Assembly (NCBI GenBank): GCA_963849065.1
Contig: CAWKFM010000004.1
Coordinates: forward strand, 310,001 to 374,000
Direction: 5' to 3'
DNA: 64,000 bases
DNA from: TOLSYN sp963849065
GTDB lineage: Bacteria > Acidobacteriota > Terriglobia > Terriglobales > Acidobacteriaceae
Both the position numbers and the translations under genes were made by a program. Below are positions 33,788-43,218 of this stretch, one piece after another; the first letter of the stretch is position 1; each line of letters opens with the position of its first letter. Below the pieces are notes generated by a model. That model was not told where the DNA came from. It did not search any database and worked only from the letters and a program-made list of their open reading frames with translations.

Positions 33788-34810
33788 ATGTCGGCCTTGT
33801 ATCCATTTCTCATGCTGCCGGAGTTTCACGAGCGGGTTTGGGGAGCGCTCGATCTGCGTCCCTACTTCAACCGCGGGGTGGAAGCCGAGCCGGTTGGCGA
33901 GGTGTGGCTGACCGGCGAAGCGTGCCGGGTCGCCAACGGCCCCCTGGCCGGGCAAACCCTACGCGAATTGGCTCTCAGTCACGGGACTGCGCTGACCGGC
34001 GAGGCCGCTCCCGAGGCGGCGCGTTTTCCGCTGCTCATCAAGTTTCTCTATCCCCGGCAAAAGCTGAGCGTGCAGGTGCATCCTGACGACGAGGGTGCGC
34101 GCCGGGTGGGCGCTCCGTGCGGCAAAGCCGAGTGCTGGTACGTGGCCCGCGCGGTCGAGGGAGCCCAGGTCGGGCTCGGCCTGCGGCCCGGCATCACGCG
34201 CGAAATGTTCCGCATGGCCATCGAAGCCAACCAGGCCGAACACATGCTGAACTGGGTGGATGTGCACTCTGGCGAGATGATCTACGTGGACGCGGGCACC
34301 ATTCATGCGGTGGGGGCCAACTGCATTCTGGTGGAGACCCAGCAGAACTCCGACCTCACCTATCGTCTGTACGATTATGGACGCCCGCGCCAGCTCCACC
34401 TGGAGGAAGGCATGGCCGCGATCCGCGAGAAGACCAGCGCGGGATGGACCACGCCTCAAATGAATACGTCGCAGGCGGCGCCGCATGACGCCTGCGAGGT
34501 GCTGGTCAGCTCGCCGTGTTTCATCGTGGAGCGCTACAAAATCGAAGAGCCTCTGACGCTGAGTGCCGCGGCGGGCGACAGCTCGGTGCAGGTGCTGGTG
34601 TGCCTGGACGGAGGCGCGGTGGTGGAGAGCGTTGGCTCCGAGCCGGTCTCATTCATGCGCGGCGATGCCGTGGTGGTTCCGGCTTCGCTGCCGCCGGTGA
34701 TTCTGCGTCCGCAGTGGCAGGCGGAGATCCTGCGCATGAGGCTGCCTTCGCAAGCCGTGGAGCAGCCGGATACGACATTGCATACCGGCAACACCCATTC
34801 CCATTCCTGA
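33788..34810 (+). CDS. manA: Mannose-6-phosphate isomerase
   Basis: The 340-residue zinc enzyme interconverts fructose-6-phosphate and mannose-6-phosphate. The metal ligands are visible in QVHPDD at 96-101, Glu115 in KAEC and His173 in GTIHAVG. A TACACT box at 33774-33779 stands eight bases before the ATG, so translation may be leaderless. It is followed by the guanylyltransferase and phosphohexomutase genes, so the three genes make GDP-mannose from fructose-6-phosphate, probably for glycan or lipid synthesis. Confidence 0.94.
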   Translation: MSALYPFLMLPEFHERVWGALDLRPYFNRGVEAEPVGEVWLTGEACRVANGPLAGQTLRELALSHGTALTGEAAPEAARFPLLIKFLYPRQKLSVQVHPDDEGARRVGAPCGKAECWYVARAVEGAQVGLGLRPGITREMFRMAIEANQAEHMLNWVDVHSGEMIYVDAGTIHAVGANCILVETQQNSDLTYRLYDYGRPRQLHLEEGMAAIREKTSAGWTTPQMNTSQAAPHDACEVLVSSPCFIVERYKIEEPLTLSAAAGDSSVQVLVCLDGGAVVESVGSEPVSFMRGDAVVVPASLPPVILRPQWQAEILRMRLPSQAVEQPDTTLHTGNTHSHS

Positions 34811-34824
34811 TTCGAGGTGCGATT

Positions 34825-35937
34825 TTGGCGAAGAGCCGTAAGCCGGAGTTTTATCCCATCATTCTCGCTGGAGGCCGTGGCACGCGCTTTTGGCCGCTGA
34901 GCCGCAAAAGCTTTGCCAAGCAGCTGCTGCCGCTCAATACGGCGCAATCCATGATTCAGGAGACGGTGGAGCGGCTGCTGCCCATGGCCCCGGCGGAAAA
35001 TTTCTGGATCATCACCAACGGCGACCTGCGCCCGGCCATTGCGCGCCAGCTGAAGGCGCTGCCCCGCAAGCAGATTGTGGCCGAGCCCGTGGGACGCAAC
35101 ACGGCACCCGCCATCGGACTGGCGGCCTTCATTCTGCACCGCCGCAATCCGAATGCAGTGCTGGGGCTGTTTCCCTCCGACCAGGTGATCGGGAATCAGA
35201 AGCAGTTCCGCAAAGACCTGCGGAGCGGCATTGCGCTGGCGGCGGCCCGAGAGAACATTGTCGTCATGGGCGTGAAGCCTACGCGGGCCGAAACCGGATA
35301 CGGCTATGTCGAGGCGGGCTCGACGTATCAGGGTGACGTCACGCGGGTGCGCTGCTTTCGCGAAAAGCCGGACAGGAACGTGGCCGAGCAGTTTGTAGCG
35401 GCGGGCAATTTTTACTGGAACAGCGGCATGTTTCTGTGGTCGGCCGAGACCCTGGTGAACGCGCTAGGGGAATACCTGCCGGAGACCGCGGCGCTGCTGG
35501 AAAAAATCGCCGCCGCCTGGGGCACGCGCAAGTTCGATGCGACGCTGGCGCGGCTCTATCCCAAGTGTGCGGACAAGAGCGTGGATTACGGCATTCTGGA
35601 GCCGCGCTCGGCCGCCGGCGAGCAGGGCTCAAACATCTTCTGCATTCCCGCCGACTGGGGATGGAACGACCTCGGCTCGTGGGCGGCGCACTTCGAGCAC
35701 CGGCTGACCCAGCGGCAGCATAAGGACAACGTCATCTCCGCGGCGGGCAACTACCTGCTCGATGCTCACGGCAACTACCTGCACGCTCCGGACAAGTTTA
35801 TCGCGGCGATTGGGGTGGAGGGGTTGGTCGTGGTGGACTCCGGCGACGCGCTGCTGATTACCACCATCGCGCGCTCGCAGGACGTGGGCAAGATCGTGAA
35901 GCATCTGGACCAGCAGAAGCAGTCGAAGCTGACGTAG
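34825..35937 (+). CDS. manC: Mannose-1-phosphate guanylyltransferase
   Basis: The product transfers GMP to mannose-1-phosphate, forming GDP-mannose. With TTG at 34825 as the start (GAGGTG six bases before) it has 370 residues, a single nucleotidyltransferase domain without the C-terminal isomerase domain found in some homologues. The GTP loop LAGGRGTRF is at 14-22, FPSDQVI and FREKPD follow, and GNFYWNSGMFLW is typical. It begins 14 bases after manA. Confidence 0.93.
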   Translation: MAKSRKPEFYPIILAGGRGTRFWPLSRKSFAKQLLPLNTAQSMIQETVERLLPMAPAENFWIITNGDLRPAIARQLKALPRKQIVAEPVGRNTAPAIGLAAFILHRRNPNAVLGLFPSDQVIGNQKQFRKDLRSGIALAAARENIVVMGVKPTRAETGYGYVEAGSTYQGDVTRVRCFREKPDRNVAEQFVAAGNFYWNSGMFLWSAETLVNALGEYLPETAALLEKIAAAWGTRKFDATLARLYPKCADKSVDYGILEPRSAAGEQGSNIFCIPADWGWNDLGSWAAHFEHRLTQRQHKDNVISAAGNYLLDAHGNYLHAPDKFIAAIGVEGLVVVDSGDALLITTIARSQDVGKIVKHLDQQKQSKLT

Positions 35938-35957
35938 CGTCGGTGAAGGAAGACGAG

Positions 35958-37373
35958 ATGCTTGAGCCCATCAAGTTCGGCACCGACGGCTGGCGCGGCG
36001 TGATCGCCGACGACTTCACCTACGCCAACGTGAGACGAGTCGCCCGGGCCATTGCACGTTATGTGCATCAGTATGAGGACCCGTCGCGCGGAGTGCTGGT
36101 GGCGTATGACACGCGCTTTGCCTCGGACCGCTTTGCCGTGGTGGCAGCCGAAGCCATCGCCTCGAGCGGCATCCGGGTGCAAGTGGCACGCGAGGTTACG
36201 CCTACGCCCGCGCTCAGCTACATGGTGCGCGAGTTGCGCGCCGCCGGCGGAGTGATGATCACCTCCAGCCACAATCCGTGGAACTGGAATGGGGTGAAGT
36301 ACAAGGCCAGCTACGGCGGGTCGGCCACGCCGGAAATAACCAAAAAGATCGAAGCCCTCATCGACACGCCACCCATCGAAGGCAAGGGTGGCGCGGTGGT
36401 GGAGGCCGATTTCAAGACCGGCTACATCGCTGCGATCAAGGCTTTCGCGGACCTGAAGCAAATCGCCGCGGCCAGGCAGAAGTTTGCCATCGACGTGATG
36501 TATGGCGCGGGGCGGGGAATCCTCGCGGGTATCTTCGGAGAGATCGGCGTCGATTGCATCGAACTTCACGGCGAAATCAATCCGCTCTTTCCGGGGATGA
36601 ATCCCGAGCCGATTCTGCCGCACTTGCGCGAGCTGCAGCAGGCCGTGGTGGCCCACCACTGCGCGGCCGGATTGGCGACCGATGGCGACGCCGACCGCAT
36701 CGGGGCGGCGGATGAAGACGGCAATGTGGTGGACGCCAGCCGGTGTTTTGCCGTGCTGCTGGAGTGGCTGCTGAAGCGCAAGAGGTGGCCCGGCGCCGTC
36801 ACTCGCGCCTTCAATACCACCGGCATGCTCGATCGCATCGCACGGGCGCATGGGCGCCTGTTGATCGAGCACGGCGTGGGATTCAAGCACGTGGTGGACA
36901 TCGTGCTGGGCGGCACCGAGGTGCTGATCGGCGGCGAGGAGTCGGGCGGCATCGGGATTCCGCGCTTTTTGCCGGAGCGCGACGGCACGCTGAATGCGCT
37001 GCTGCTGGCTAACGTGATGGCCGAAGAGGGCAAGTCACTCGGCCAACTGGTGGAGGAGCTGCAGGAAAAATATGGCCGGCACTGCTACGGACGGCGCGAC
37101 CTGCACTTGGCCGAAGAAGTAAAGCAGAGTGCATTGCAACGGGCCGCGGCCGGGCCCCGCGCCATCGGCCAATACAACGTGCGGCGCGTGGAGGACCTGG
37201 ACGGCTTCAAGTTCTTTCTCGATGCGCCCAGCGGAGACAACGGGGCCGAGGCATGGGTCTTGCTGCGCGGCTCCGGCACCGAGCCGCTGCTGCGTGTCTA
37301 TGGCGAAGCGGCCGCGCCGGAGACGCTGGAGGAAATCCTGGACGCCGCCGTGGAGTTTGTGCAGGCGAAATAA
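35958..37373 (+). CDS. Phosphoglucomutase/phosphomannomutase
   Basis: The 471-residue alpha-D-phosphohexomutase has the active Ser104 in TSSHNP, the metal loop DGDADR at 242-247 and the phosphate-binding RGSGTEP near 435. It probably supplies mannose-1-phosphate to the preceding guanylyltransferase, though glucose phosphate may also be used. ATG at 35958 is preferred over GTG at 35943 because AAGGAA stands about ten bases before it. It is the third gene of the manA group. Confidence 0.92.
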   Translation: MLEPIKFGTDGWRGVIADDFTYANVRRVARAIARYVHQYEDPSRGVLVAYDTRFASDRFAVVAAEAIASSGIRVQVAREVTPTPALSYMVRELRAAGGVMITSSHNPWNWNGVKYKASYGGSATPEITKKIEALIDTPPIEGKGGAVVEADFKTGYIAAIKAFADLKQIAAARQKFAIDVMYGAGRGILAGIFGEIGVDCIELHGEINPLFPGMNPEPILPHLRELQQAVVAHHCAAGLATDGDADRIGAADEDGNVVDASRCFAVLLEWLLKRKRWPGAVTRAFNTTGMLDRIARAHGRLLIEHGVGFKHVVDIVLGGTEVLIGGEESGGIGIPRFLPERDGTLNALLLANVMAEEGKSLGQLVEELQEKYGRHCYGRRDLHLAEEVKQSALQRAAAGPRAIGQYNVRRVEDLDGFKFFLDAPSGDNGAEAWVLLRGSGTEPLLRVYGEAAAPETLEEILDAAVEFVQAK

Positions 37374-37428
37374 TTTTGGGCGGAATTCTGGGAGCGGTCT
37401 CATCAATGGCGACGGATGGGCTTTCCCT

Positions 37429-37551
37429 CAGCGGCTAAAGCCGCGTGAGATGAGCTTTTCTTGTGGCACGGCTGAAGCCGTGCCCTTTCAAAGCCGACTG
37501 TTGTGCCCCTGCGAAGCCGGTCGTTGTGCCCTTGCGAAGCCGATTTCTGGG
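37429..37551. repeat. Stretch of short palindromes and a doubled unit (family D)
   Basis: GCGGCTAAAGCCGC is followed by GGCACGGCTGAAGCCGTGCC, then by two near-identical units built around GTTGTGCCC and TGCGAAGCCG. These AAGCCG elements lie between the phosphohexomutase gene and the next small gene. No reading frame is convincing here. Confidence 0.75.
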
Positions 37552-37556
37552 GCCCT

Positions 37557-37787
37557 CTATTGTTCGCGAATGGTCAGCTTGCCCACCACCAGTTCGTCGA
37601 TCTCGATGCGCTTGACGTGGGCCGAACCGATGGCCAGGCGGCCGATAGCCAGGGCTCCCACGGCGAGCGCGCCCACGGCAAATGCGCCCACGGCAAGGGC
37701 TCCGGCTACCGCGGCGCCTAAACCTGCGCGGCCCACCGCCACGCTCTTCTGCAACTCGCACTGGTTTTTGTGACGCAGTCCGAACAT
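37557..37787 (-). CDS. Small protein with five-residue repeats
   Basis: The 76-residue product is built almost entirely of five-residue units from residue 27 on: GALAV, GAFAV, GALAV, GALAI, GRLAI, GSAHV, KRIEI, DELVV, GKLTI. Hydrophobic residues occupy positions three and five of each unit, as in pentapeptide-repeat beta-solenoids. Two Cys residues or membrane helices are absent beyond one Cys near the start. I do not know its function; a small scaffold or capping protein is possible. It has its own strand between palindromes. Confidence 0.6.
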   Translation of the reverse strand: MFGLRHKNQCELQKSVAVGRAGLGAAVAGALAVGAFAVGALAVGALAIGRLAIGSAHVKRIEIDELVVGKLTIREQ

Positions 37788-37835
37788 TGTTTCCTCCTTG
37801 CGATTCCGGGTTCCTCTTCATGGTCGATTCAACAG

Positions 37836-37865
37836 CCCCATTCAACGAAAAGAACGTTGAGTGGG
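37836..37865. repeat. Intergenic palindrome, family B variant copy 6
   Basis: CCCCATTCAACG faces CGTTGAGTGGG, with the loop AAAAGAA. CAACAG precedes and CCACTCGCC follows. The stem differs from copies 1-4 but pairing is preserved. Confidence 0.82.
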
Positions 37866-37947
37866 CCACTCGCCGATCTGCGCCGCGCTCCGTGTCCCTC
37901 ATGGTTGGATGCCGGTTGCCGGGTGTTATCCTGAAGAGGTGAATAAA

Positions 37948-39057
37948 ATGGTTTTCTCCAACCTGGTGCACCGGCCGCTACGCACCGTGATCAGTGTGTT
38001 TGCGATTGCGCTGGAAGTCACGCTGATTCTGCTCATCGTGGGTCTGTGCCTGAGCATGCTCAACGACTCCGCCAAACGGCAGGAGGGAGTGGGCTTTGAC
38101 GTGATGGTTTCGCCGCCGGGCTCCAGCTTCCTGACCGGCATCACCGGCGCACCGGTCTCCATGAAAGTGGCGGACAAGATCCGCGCGGTTCCGCACGTGA
38201 CCGCCGTGGCTCCCATCGTGATGCACATGATCACTACCGGGGCGCTGGAGGTCCTGGACGGTATCGACCTGAATCCCAAATCGCCGGATGACTTCGACAG
38301 GATGGGCCAGCCCTTCCACTACTTGTCCGGCGGCCCGTTCAAGGGACCCGACGACATGATCGTGGACGACTTTTTTGCCGATCAGCATCATGTCAAGGTC
38401 GGCGATCAACTCGATCTGCTCAACCAGAGCTTCCGCATTTGCGGGATTGTGGAGCACGGCAAGGGCGCGCGCCGCTATGTGCCGATCCAGACCCTGCAGG
38501 AGCTGGCGGGTTCCGAGGGCAAGGCCAGCATGTTCTACGTGAAGACGGACACGCCGCAGAACGCCGACGCCGTGGTGACGGCCATCAAGCAGATTCCGGG
38601 GATGGAGCAGTACGTGGTGCGCTCGCTGACCGAATACGCTTCGCTGATGACGGTGGCCAACCTGCCGGGGCTGGGACCGTTCCTCAATATCGTGATCGGC
38701 ATCGCCGTGGTGATCGGCTTCATCGTGATCTTCCAGTCGATGTACACGGCGGTGATGGAGCGCACGCGGGAGATTGGAATCTTGAAGTCGCTGGGCGCGA
38801 CCAAGCTTTACGTCGTCAACGCGGTGCTGCGCGAATCGTTTCTTCTGGCCGTGGGCGGAGTGCTGATGGGACTGCTGCTTACCTGGCTGGCCAGCATGGC
38901 GATCAACTACAAGTTCCCCACCCACAAGGTGGTGTGGGACAACTACTGGGTGCTGCGCGCGTCGGTGATCGCGATCGTTGGGGCGCTGCTGGGCGGGCTG
39001 TATCCGGCGCTGGCGGCGGCGCAGAAAGATCCCATCGAGGCACTGGCCTACGAGTAG
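37948..39057 (+). CDS. ABC permease of the FtsX/MacB type
   Basis: The 369-residue protein has an N-terminal membrane helix (LRTVISVFAIALEVTLILLIVGL), a large periplasmic domain of about 200 residues and three C-terminal helices with VMERTREIGILKSLGA, the FtsX-domain hallmark. Such permeases work with an ATPase to release lipoproteins or export peptides. No ATPase gene adjoins it. The start at 37948 has GAAGAGG nine bases before it. A strong terminator follows. Confidence 0.9.
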   Translation: MVFSNLVHRPLRTVISVFAIALEVTLILLIVGLCLSMLNDSAKRQEGVGFDVMVSPPGSSFLTGITGAPVSMKVADKIRAVPHVTAVAPIVMHMITTGALEVLDGIDLNPKSPDDFDRMGQPFHYLSGGPFKGPDDMIVDDFFADQHHVKVGDQLDLLNQSFRICGIVEHGKGARRYVPIQTLQELAGSEGKASMFYVKTDTPQNADAVVTAIKQIPGMEQYVVRSLTEYASLMTVANLPGLGPFLNIVIGIAVVIGFIVIFQSMYTAVMERTREIGILKSLGATKLYVVNAVLRESFLLAVGGVLMGLLLTWLASMAINYKFPTHKVVWDNYWVLRASVIAIVGALLGGLYPALAAAQKDPIEALAYE

Positions 39058-39083
39058 GGCGAGACGATAATCCCGATGAACCG

Positions 39084-39112
39084 TGCCCCGGATGCGATCC
39101 GGGGCATTTTTA
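39084..39112 (+). terminator. Intrinsic terminator after the FtsX-type gene
   Basis: A perfect ten-base stem TGCCCCGGAT/ATCCGGGGCA with loop GCG (39084-39106) is followed by five Ts and ATT. Confidence 0.92.
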
Positions 39113-39276
39113 TTGGGGGAAGGATGATTTGCACTACTGGCAGTGCAGAAAATGGGTGCGGGTGCGCGAGGGACGGGAAAAAGTGGAGCTGCGGAAGAAA
39201 GTCATCCAACTCTGCCGCGGATCAGAGCTTCTCATATTACGCGCTTTTCTGTGCGAGGCGCAGGGAGGGTGCACAC

Positions 39277-39900
39277 ATGCCTCGACCGATCAGAACCAGT
39301 TTCACGCCAAGAGCCAGTTCCACGCCGATGGGAGCCAGTTCCACACGCCGGCAAATTCTCACGAGCGCTTCCATGGGAGCGGCGACGGCGGTGCTGGGAC
39401 TGTTGCTGCTGGCGTATCCGCTGATGGCCGGCAGGCTGCCGAGGGAGCTGCTCGGCTGGGTGCTGATACTGGTTGGCGTGGCGCAATTGGTGTTTGCAGT
39501 TAACTCGCAAACTCTTTGGAATTTCACACTCTTCGCTTTGCGGAGCGTGCTGTTGGGCGGCGCCGGAGTGTGTCTGGTTTATTTTCACCCGGAGGAGACG
39601 GAGACGTTGACGGCGCTGCTGATGGCCATGCTGCTGGCCGGCGCCGGAGTGGAAGGCGGGATCGCGCTGCTGCTGAAGCCGGAGGAAGGACGCGAGTGGG
39701 CGCTCTGCGACGCGGTGACCGGCTTCCTGACAGGGGCGCTGATTCTTGCGGGATGGCCCGCGGGTACGCTATGGGCGATGGGGACGCTGGTGGGCATCTC
39801 GGTGGTGATGGCCGGGGCGTGCCGGGTCGCAATCGTCTACAAGGTGCAGAGCAAGGTGGAGGAGTTGGCACGGATGCGTGTGTATCAGCGAGCCGCCTGA
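39277..39900 (+). CDS. HdeD-family membrane protein (DUF308)
   Basis: The ATG at 39277 has AGGGAGGG seven bases upstream and gives 207 residues. Six hydrophobic segments (about 33-52, 58-77, 85-105, 108-128, 143-162 and 165-185) match the HdeD plan, with PRELLGWVLILVGVAQLVFA as a recognisable stretch. HdeD proteins support acid resistance in some bacteria, but the role of most is unknown. The N-terminal 30 residues contain a doubled ASST segment. Confidence 0.8.
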   Translation: MPRPIRTSFTPRASSTPMGASSTRRQILTSASMGAATAVLGLLLLAYPLMAGRLPRELLGWVLILVGVAQLVFAVNSQTLWNFTLFALRSVLLGGAGVCLVYFHPEETETLTALLMAMLLAGAGVEGGIALLLKPEEGREWALCDAVTGFLTGALILAGWPAGTLWAMGTLVGISVVMAGACRVAIVYKVQSKVEELARMRVYQRAA

Positions 39901-39924
39901 GCGACCGGCCCTGCCAGTTATCGT

Positions 39925-40509
39925 TCAGGGTTCGGATTGGCGGAGAGCGCGCTCGATGCGGCGGTCTGGGACGAGCCACATGAGGGCGACGAAGACGAAG
40001 ATGGCCTGGGCCAGCACGGGGGAACGGACGGTGACGGCGATGGCGACGGCATACAGGAGCGGCGAGAGCTTGCCCTTCCAATCGCTGCCGATGGCCCGTT
40101 TCAGTAGAGAGTTGGGAACCTGCGAGGCGATGATGAGCTGCTGCAGGATGTAGTAGGCGATGGCGGCCATCAAGAGCACGATGCCGTAGAGCGCGGTGGG
40201 CACGGGGGCGAAATGGTTCTCGCCCATCCATCCGGTGGCGAAAGGGAAGAGCGAGAGCCAGAAGAGCAGGTGGAGGTTGGCCCAGAGGATGGCTCCGGTG
40301 ACATGGGTGGCGGTGTGGAGCATGTGGTGGTGGTTGTTCCAATAGATTCCGACGTAGACGAAGCTGAGGATGTAGCTGAGAAAAACCGGCACGAGAGGCA
40401 GGAGCGCCTGCCGGTTCGCGCCCTGCGGCACCCTCAGCTCCAGCACCATGATGGTGATGATGATGGCGATGACTCCGTCGCTGAAGGCTTCCAGGCGTCC
40501 TTTGTTCAT
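39925..40509 (-). CDS. TMEM175-family channel-like protein
   Basis: The 194-residue membrane protein begins RLEAFSDGVIAIIITIMVLELRVP, the signature RxxxFSDGxxAI of the DUF1211/TMEM175 family of potassium channels. It has six predicted membrane helices including WNNHHHMLHTATHVTGAILWANLHLLFWLSLFPF in the middle. A role in potassium flux is inferred from family. It is convergent with the HdeD gene. Confidence 0.9.
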   Translation of the reverse strand: MNKGRLEAFSDGVIAIIITIMVLELRVPQGANRQALLPLVPVFLSYILSFVYVGIYWNNHHHMLHTATHVTGAILWANLHLLFWLSLFPFATGWMGENHFAPVPTALYGIVLLMAAIAYYILQQLIIASQVPNSLLKRAIGSDWKGKLSPLLYAVAIAVTVRSPVLAQAIFVFVALMWLVPDRRIERALRQSEP

Positions 40510-40726
40510 GCGGCTCCCGTGACGGTTGAGATTATGCCGTAGAAGCGTGGTTGGGTTCCATTGCTGGTGTCGATTTCAAAAAGGGGCGCTCAATACAGAG
40601 TCCCGAGATCCTTACTCGGGGCCATCTTTGATAGACGGGCGTGGCTGCCTTTAACCAGAAAAGCGCATCCAATTCGGGGTAGCTGTTGTCGTGGGGCGAT
40701 CTCCGAACATTCAAAGTGAGGCAACT

Positions 40727-42985
40727 GTGATCCGAAAACCAAGCAGATTTATGTCTGCGCTCGTCGCGTTCGTGTGGGTCGCTGCTGCCGTGGGTCAGGC
40801 GCAGAGTGTGTTGACGCATCATGTGCGGCCGGCGACGCAGAATGGCAGCGCGCGATTGGTGAGCAAACTTGCCGCAACGCAGACCCTGCGCCTGGTGATT
40901 ACCCTGCCGCTGCGCAATCAGGACGAGCTGGAGGATTTTCTGCAGGAAGTGTACGACCCGAACAGTCCTGCTTACCGGCAGTTCCTGACGGTGGATGAGT
41001 TTACGGCGGAGTTTGGTCCAACCGAGGACGATTACGACACGGTGGTTGGGTTGGCCAATGCCAGCGGCCTGACCGTGGTGGGCGCTTCGCGCAACCGGCT
41101 GAACGTGGATGTGGAAGGGACGGTGGAAAGCATTGAGAAGACATTCCATTTGACCCTGAGCGTCTACCAGCACCCGACGGAAAACCGCACCTTCTATGCG
41201 CCGGACCGGGAGCCTACGGTAGATTTGCCGTTTGCGCTGTGGCACATCTCGGGGCTGGATAACTACTCGCTTCCGCATCCCGCCGGGCTGCATAAAAATT
41301 TGGCGGCCACGGCCAATGCCACGACCGGCTCCGGTCCGGCGGCATCTTTTTTGGGCAGCGATATGAGGGCGGCGTATTACGGGGGAACGGCGCTGACCGG
41401 CAGCGGCCAGTCGCTGGGGTTGCTGGAATATTACGGCACGGACCTGGCAGACTTGAACACCTACTACTCGAACGCGAAGCAGACCAATAATGTCCCGATC
41501 ACCTTGCTCTCCACGGACGGAACCAGCACGAGCTGCGTGGACAGCAGAGCCAGCGGCGACTGCGACGATACGGAGCAGACCCTCGATATGACGCAGGCGC
41601 TGGGTATGGCTCCGGGCCTGGCGAGCTTGGTGATGTACGTGGGCTCGAGCGATGCGGCGATCTTCAACGCCATGGCTACGGCCAAGCCGCTGAACGCGCA
41701 GTTGAGCTCTTCCTGGACCTGGGCCCCGGCGGACCCGAACACGGACAATCCGTACTTTGAGGAGTTTGCGGCGCAGGGGCAGAACCTTTTCCAGGCTACC
41801 GGGGACAGCGGCGCGTGGACTTCCAAGTCGGAGATTTATCCGGCGGATGATGTGTATCTCACGGCGGTGGGCGGAACGGACCTGGCGACCGGCTCGGCGG
41901 CCGGGCCCTGGAGTTCGGAGAGCGCCTGGGCCGATGGCGGCGGCGGCATTTCGCCGGATGGGTATGCGATTCCTTCGTGGCAGACGGCCGCGGCCAGCGG
42001 TTGCGCAAGCTGTTCGCAGAGCTATCGCAACGGCCCGGATGTTTCCGCCAACGCGAATTTCAGCTATTACGTCTGCGCCGACCAGATTGCTTGCACGGCC
42101 AACGAGTATGGTGGAACCAGCTTTGCGGCACCGCTGTGGGCCGGATATCTGGCGCTGGTGAATCAGCAGTCCGTGGCCAACGGCAATAAGACGCTGGGCT
42201 TTATCAACCCGAGCCTTTATGCGATTGGCAACGGGTCCAATTACGACACGGACTTCCACGACATTACCGGTGGCAGCAATGGCTACTCGGCAACGACGGG
42301 CTATGATGTGGCCACCGGGTGGGGCAGCCCGAACGGGGGCAATCTGCTCAACGCGCTGGCCGGGTCGCCCGCAGCCTCGGGCTTCACTCTGTCTGCCTCG
42401 CCCGGTGCGGTCTCGGTGGCGCAGGGCAGCTCGGGTGCTTCCACCATTACCAGCACGGTGAGCGGCGGGTTTGACGCGGCGGTTACGTTGTCGGCTTCGG
42501 GGATGCCCACGGGCGTGACGGTTGGTTTCAGCCCGGCCTCCATCACCGGGACGGGCAGCTCAACGCTTACGTTTACGGTTGCGTCCACCACCGTCGCCGG
42601 CACTTACAGCATTACGGTGATGGGAAGCTCCGGCAGCACGACCTCGACCACGACGGTCTCGCTGACGGTGACGGGAACGGCGGCAGGCTTCTCGCTGAGC
42701 GCATCGCCCACGTCGATCAGCATCGCCCAGGGCAGCTCAGGCAGTTCCACCATCACATCAACGGTTACCGGCGGCTTCAGCTCGGCGATTTCCCTGTCGG
42801 CTTCGGGCGAGGGGAGCGGTCTGACGGCAAGCTTTAGCCCAAGCTCAATCACCGGTGCTGGAACCTCTACCATGAAGGTCACGGTGAGCAAGAAAGCCTC
42901 GACCGGAAATCACACCATCACGATCACGGGCAAGAGTGGGAGCACAAGCAAGACCACCACGGTTACGGTGGATGTGCTGAGATAG
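40727..42985 (+). CDS. Sedolisin (S53) protease with C-terminal repeats
   Basis: The start is GTG at 40727, with GTGAGG upstream, giving 752 residues: a signal peptide, a propeptide with PRNQ-type segments and FLTVDEFTAEFGPT, the catalytic domain, and two C-terminal Ig-like repeats. The catalytic set is present: Glu283 and Asp287 (EQTLD), Asp360 (TGDSG) and Ser465 (GGTSFAAP). S53 enzymes are secreted acid proteases, common in acidobacteria. The two repeats (about 540-635 and 645-740) are near copies with Ala/Ser/Thr-rich sequences. Confidence 0.95.
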   Translation: MIRKPSRFMSALVAFVWVAAAVGQAQSVLTHHVRPATQNGSARLVSKLAATQTLRLVITLPLRNQDELEDFLQEVYDPNSPAYRQFLTVDEFTAEFGPTEDDYDTVVGLANASGLTVVGASRNRLNVDVEGTVESIEKTFHLTLSVYQHPTENRTFYAPDREPTVDLPFALWHISGLDNYSLPHPAGLHKNLAATANATTGSGPAASFLGSDMRAAYYGGTALTGSGQSLGLLEYYGTDLADLNTYYSNAKQTNNVPITLLSTDGTSTSCVDSRASGDCDDTEQTLDMTQALGMAPGLASLVMYVGSSDAAIFNAMATAKPLNAQLSSSWTWAPADPNTDNPYFEEFAAQGQNLFQATGDSGAWTSKSEIYPADDVYLTAVGGTDLATGSAAGPWSSESAWADGGGGISPDGYAIPSWQTAAASGCASCSQSYRNGPDVSANANFSYYVCADQIACTANEYGGTSFAAPLWAGYLALVNQQSVANGNKTLGFINPSLYAIGNGSNYDTDFHDITGGSNGYSATTGYDVATGWGSPNGGNLLNALAGSPAASGFTLSASPGAVSVAQGSSGASTITSTVSGGFDAAVTLSASGMPTGVTVGFSPASITGTGSSTLTFTVASTTVAGTYSITVMGSSGSTTSTTTVSLTVTGTAAGFSLSASPTSISIAQGSSGSSTITSTVTGGFSSAISLSASGEGSGLTASFSPSSITGAGTSTMKVTVSKKASTGNHTITITGKSGSTSKTTTVTVDVLR

Positions 42986-43218
42986 GGAGATCGATTTCGC
43001 TTCCGAAATCTCCCGAGTTCTGCAAGGGAAGAGACTTAGCAGTCGAATCAAGCCACCATAGCTTTCCCGGCGAGAGTTTGCATACAAAGGACTTGGAGGC
43101 AAGAATCGGAAAACAAAAGAGTTGATTGCCGGATTTTCGCGCGTTTTCACGGGCAGGTTGCTGCTTTTTCTGAAACGCGTGGCGAAAGGGCACATCTTGG
43201 AGAGGGAGGGAGGATCCT

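Noticed and set aside
40510..40726. Possible riboswitch before the sedolisin gene
   Set aside because: No conserved core of a known riboswitch was recognisable and the stretch is short.
40532..42259. A 575-codon minus-strand frame opposite the sedolisin gene
   Set aside because: It has an Arg/Ile/His-rich shadow sequence and no initiation signals; the protease has a full catalytic set.
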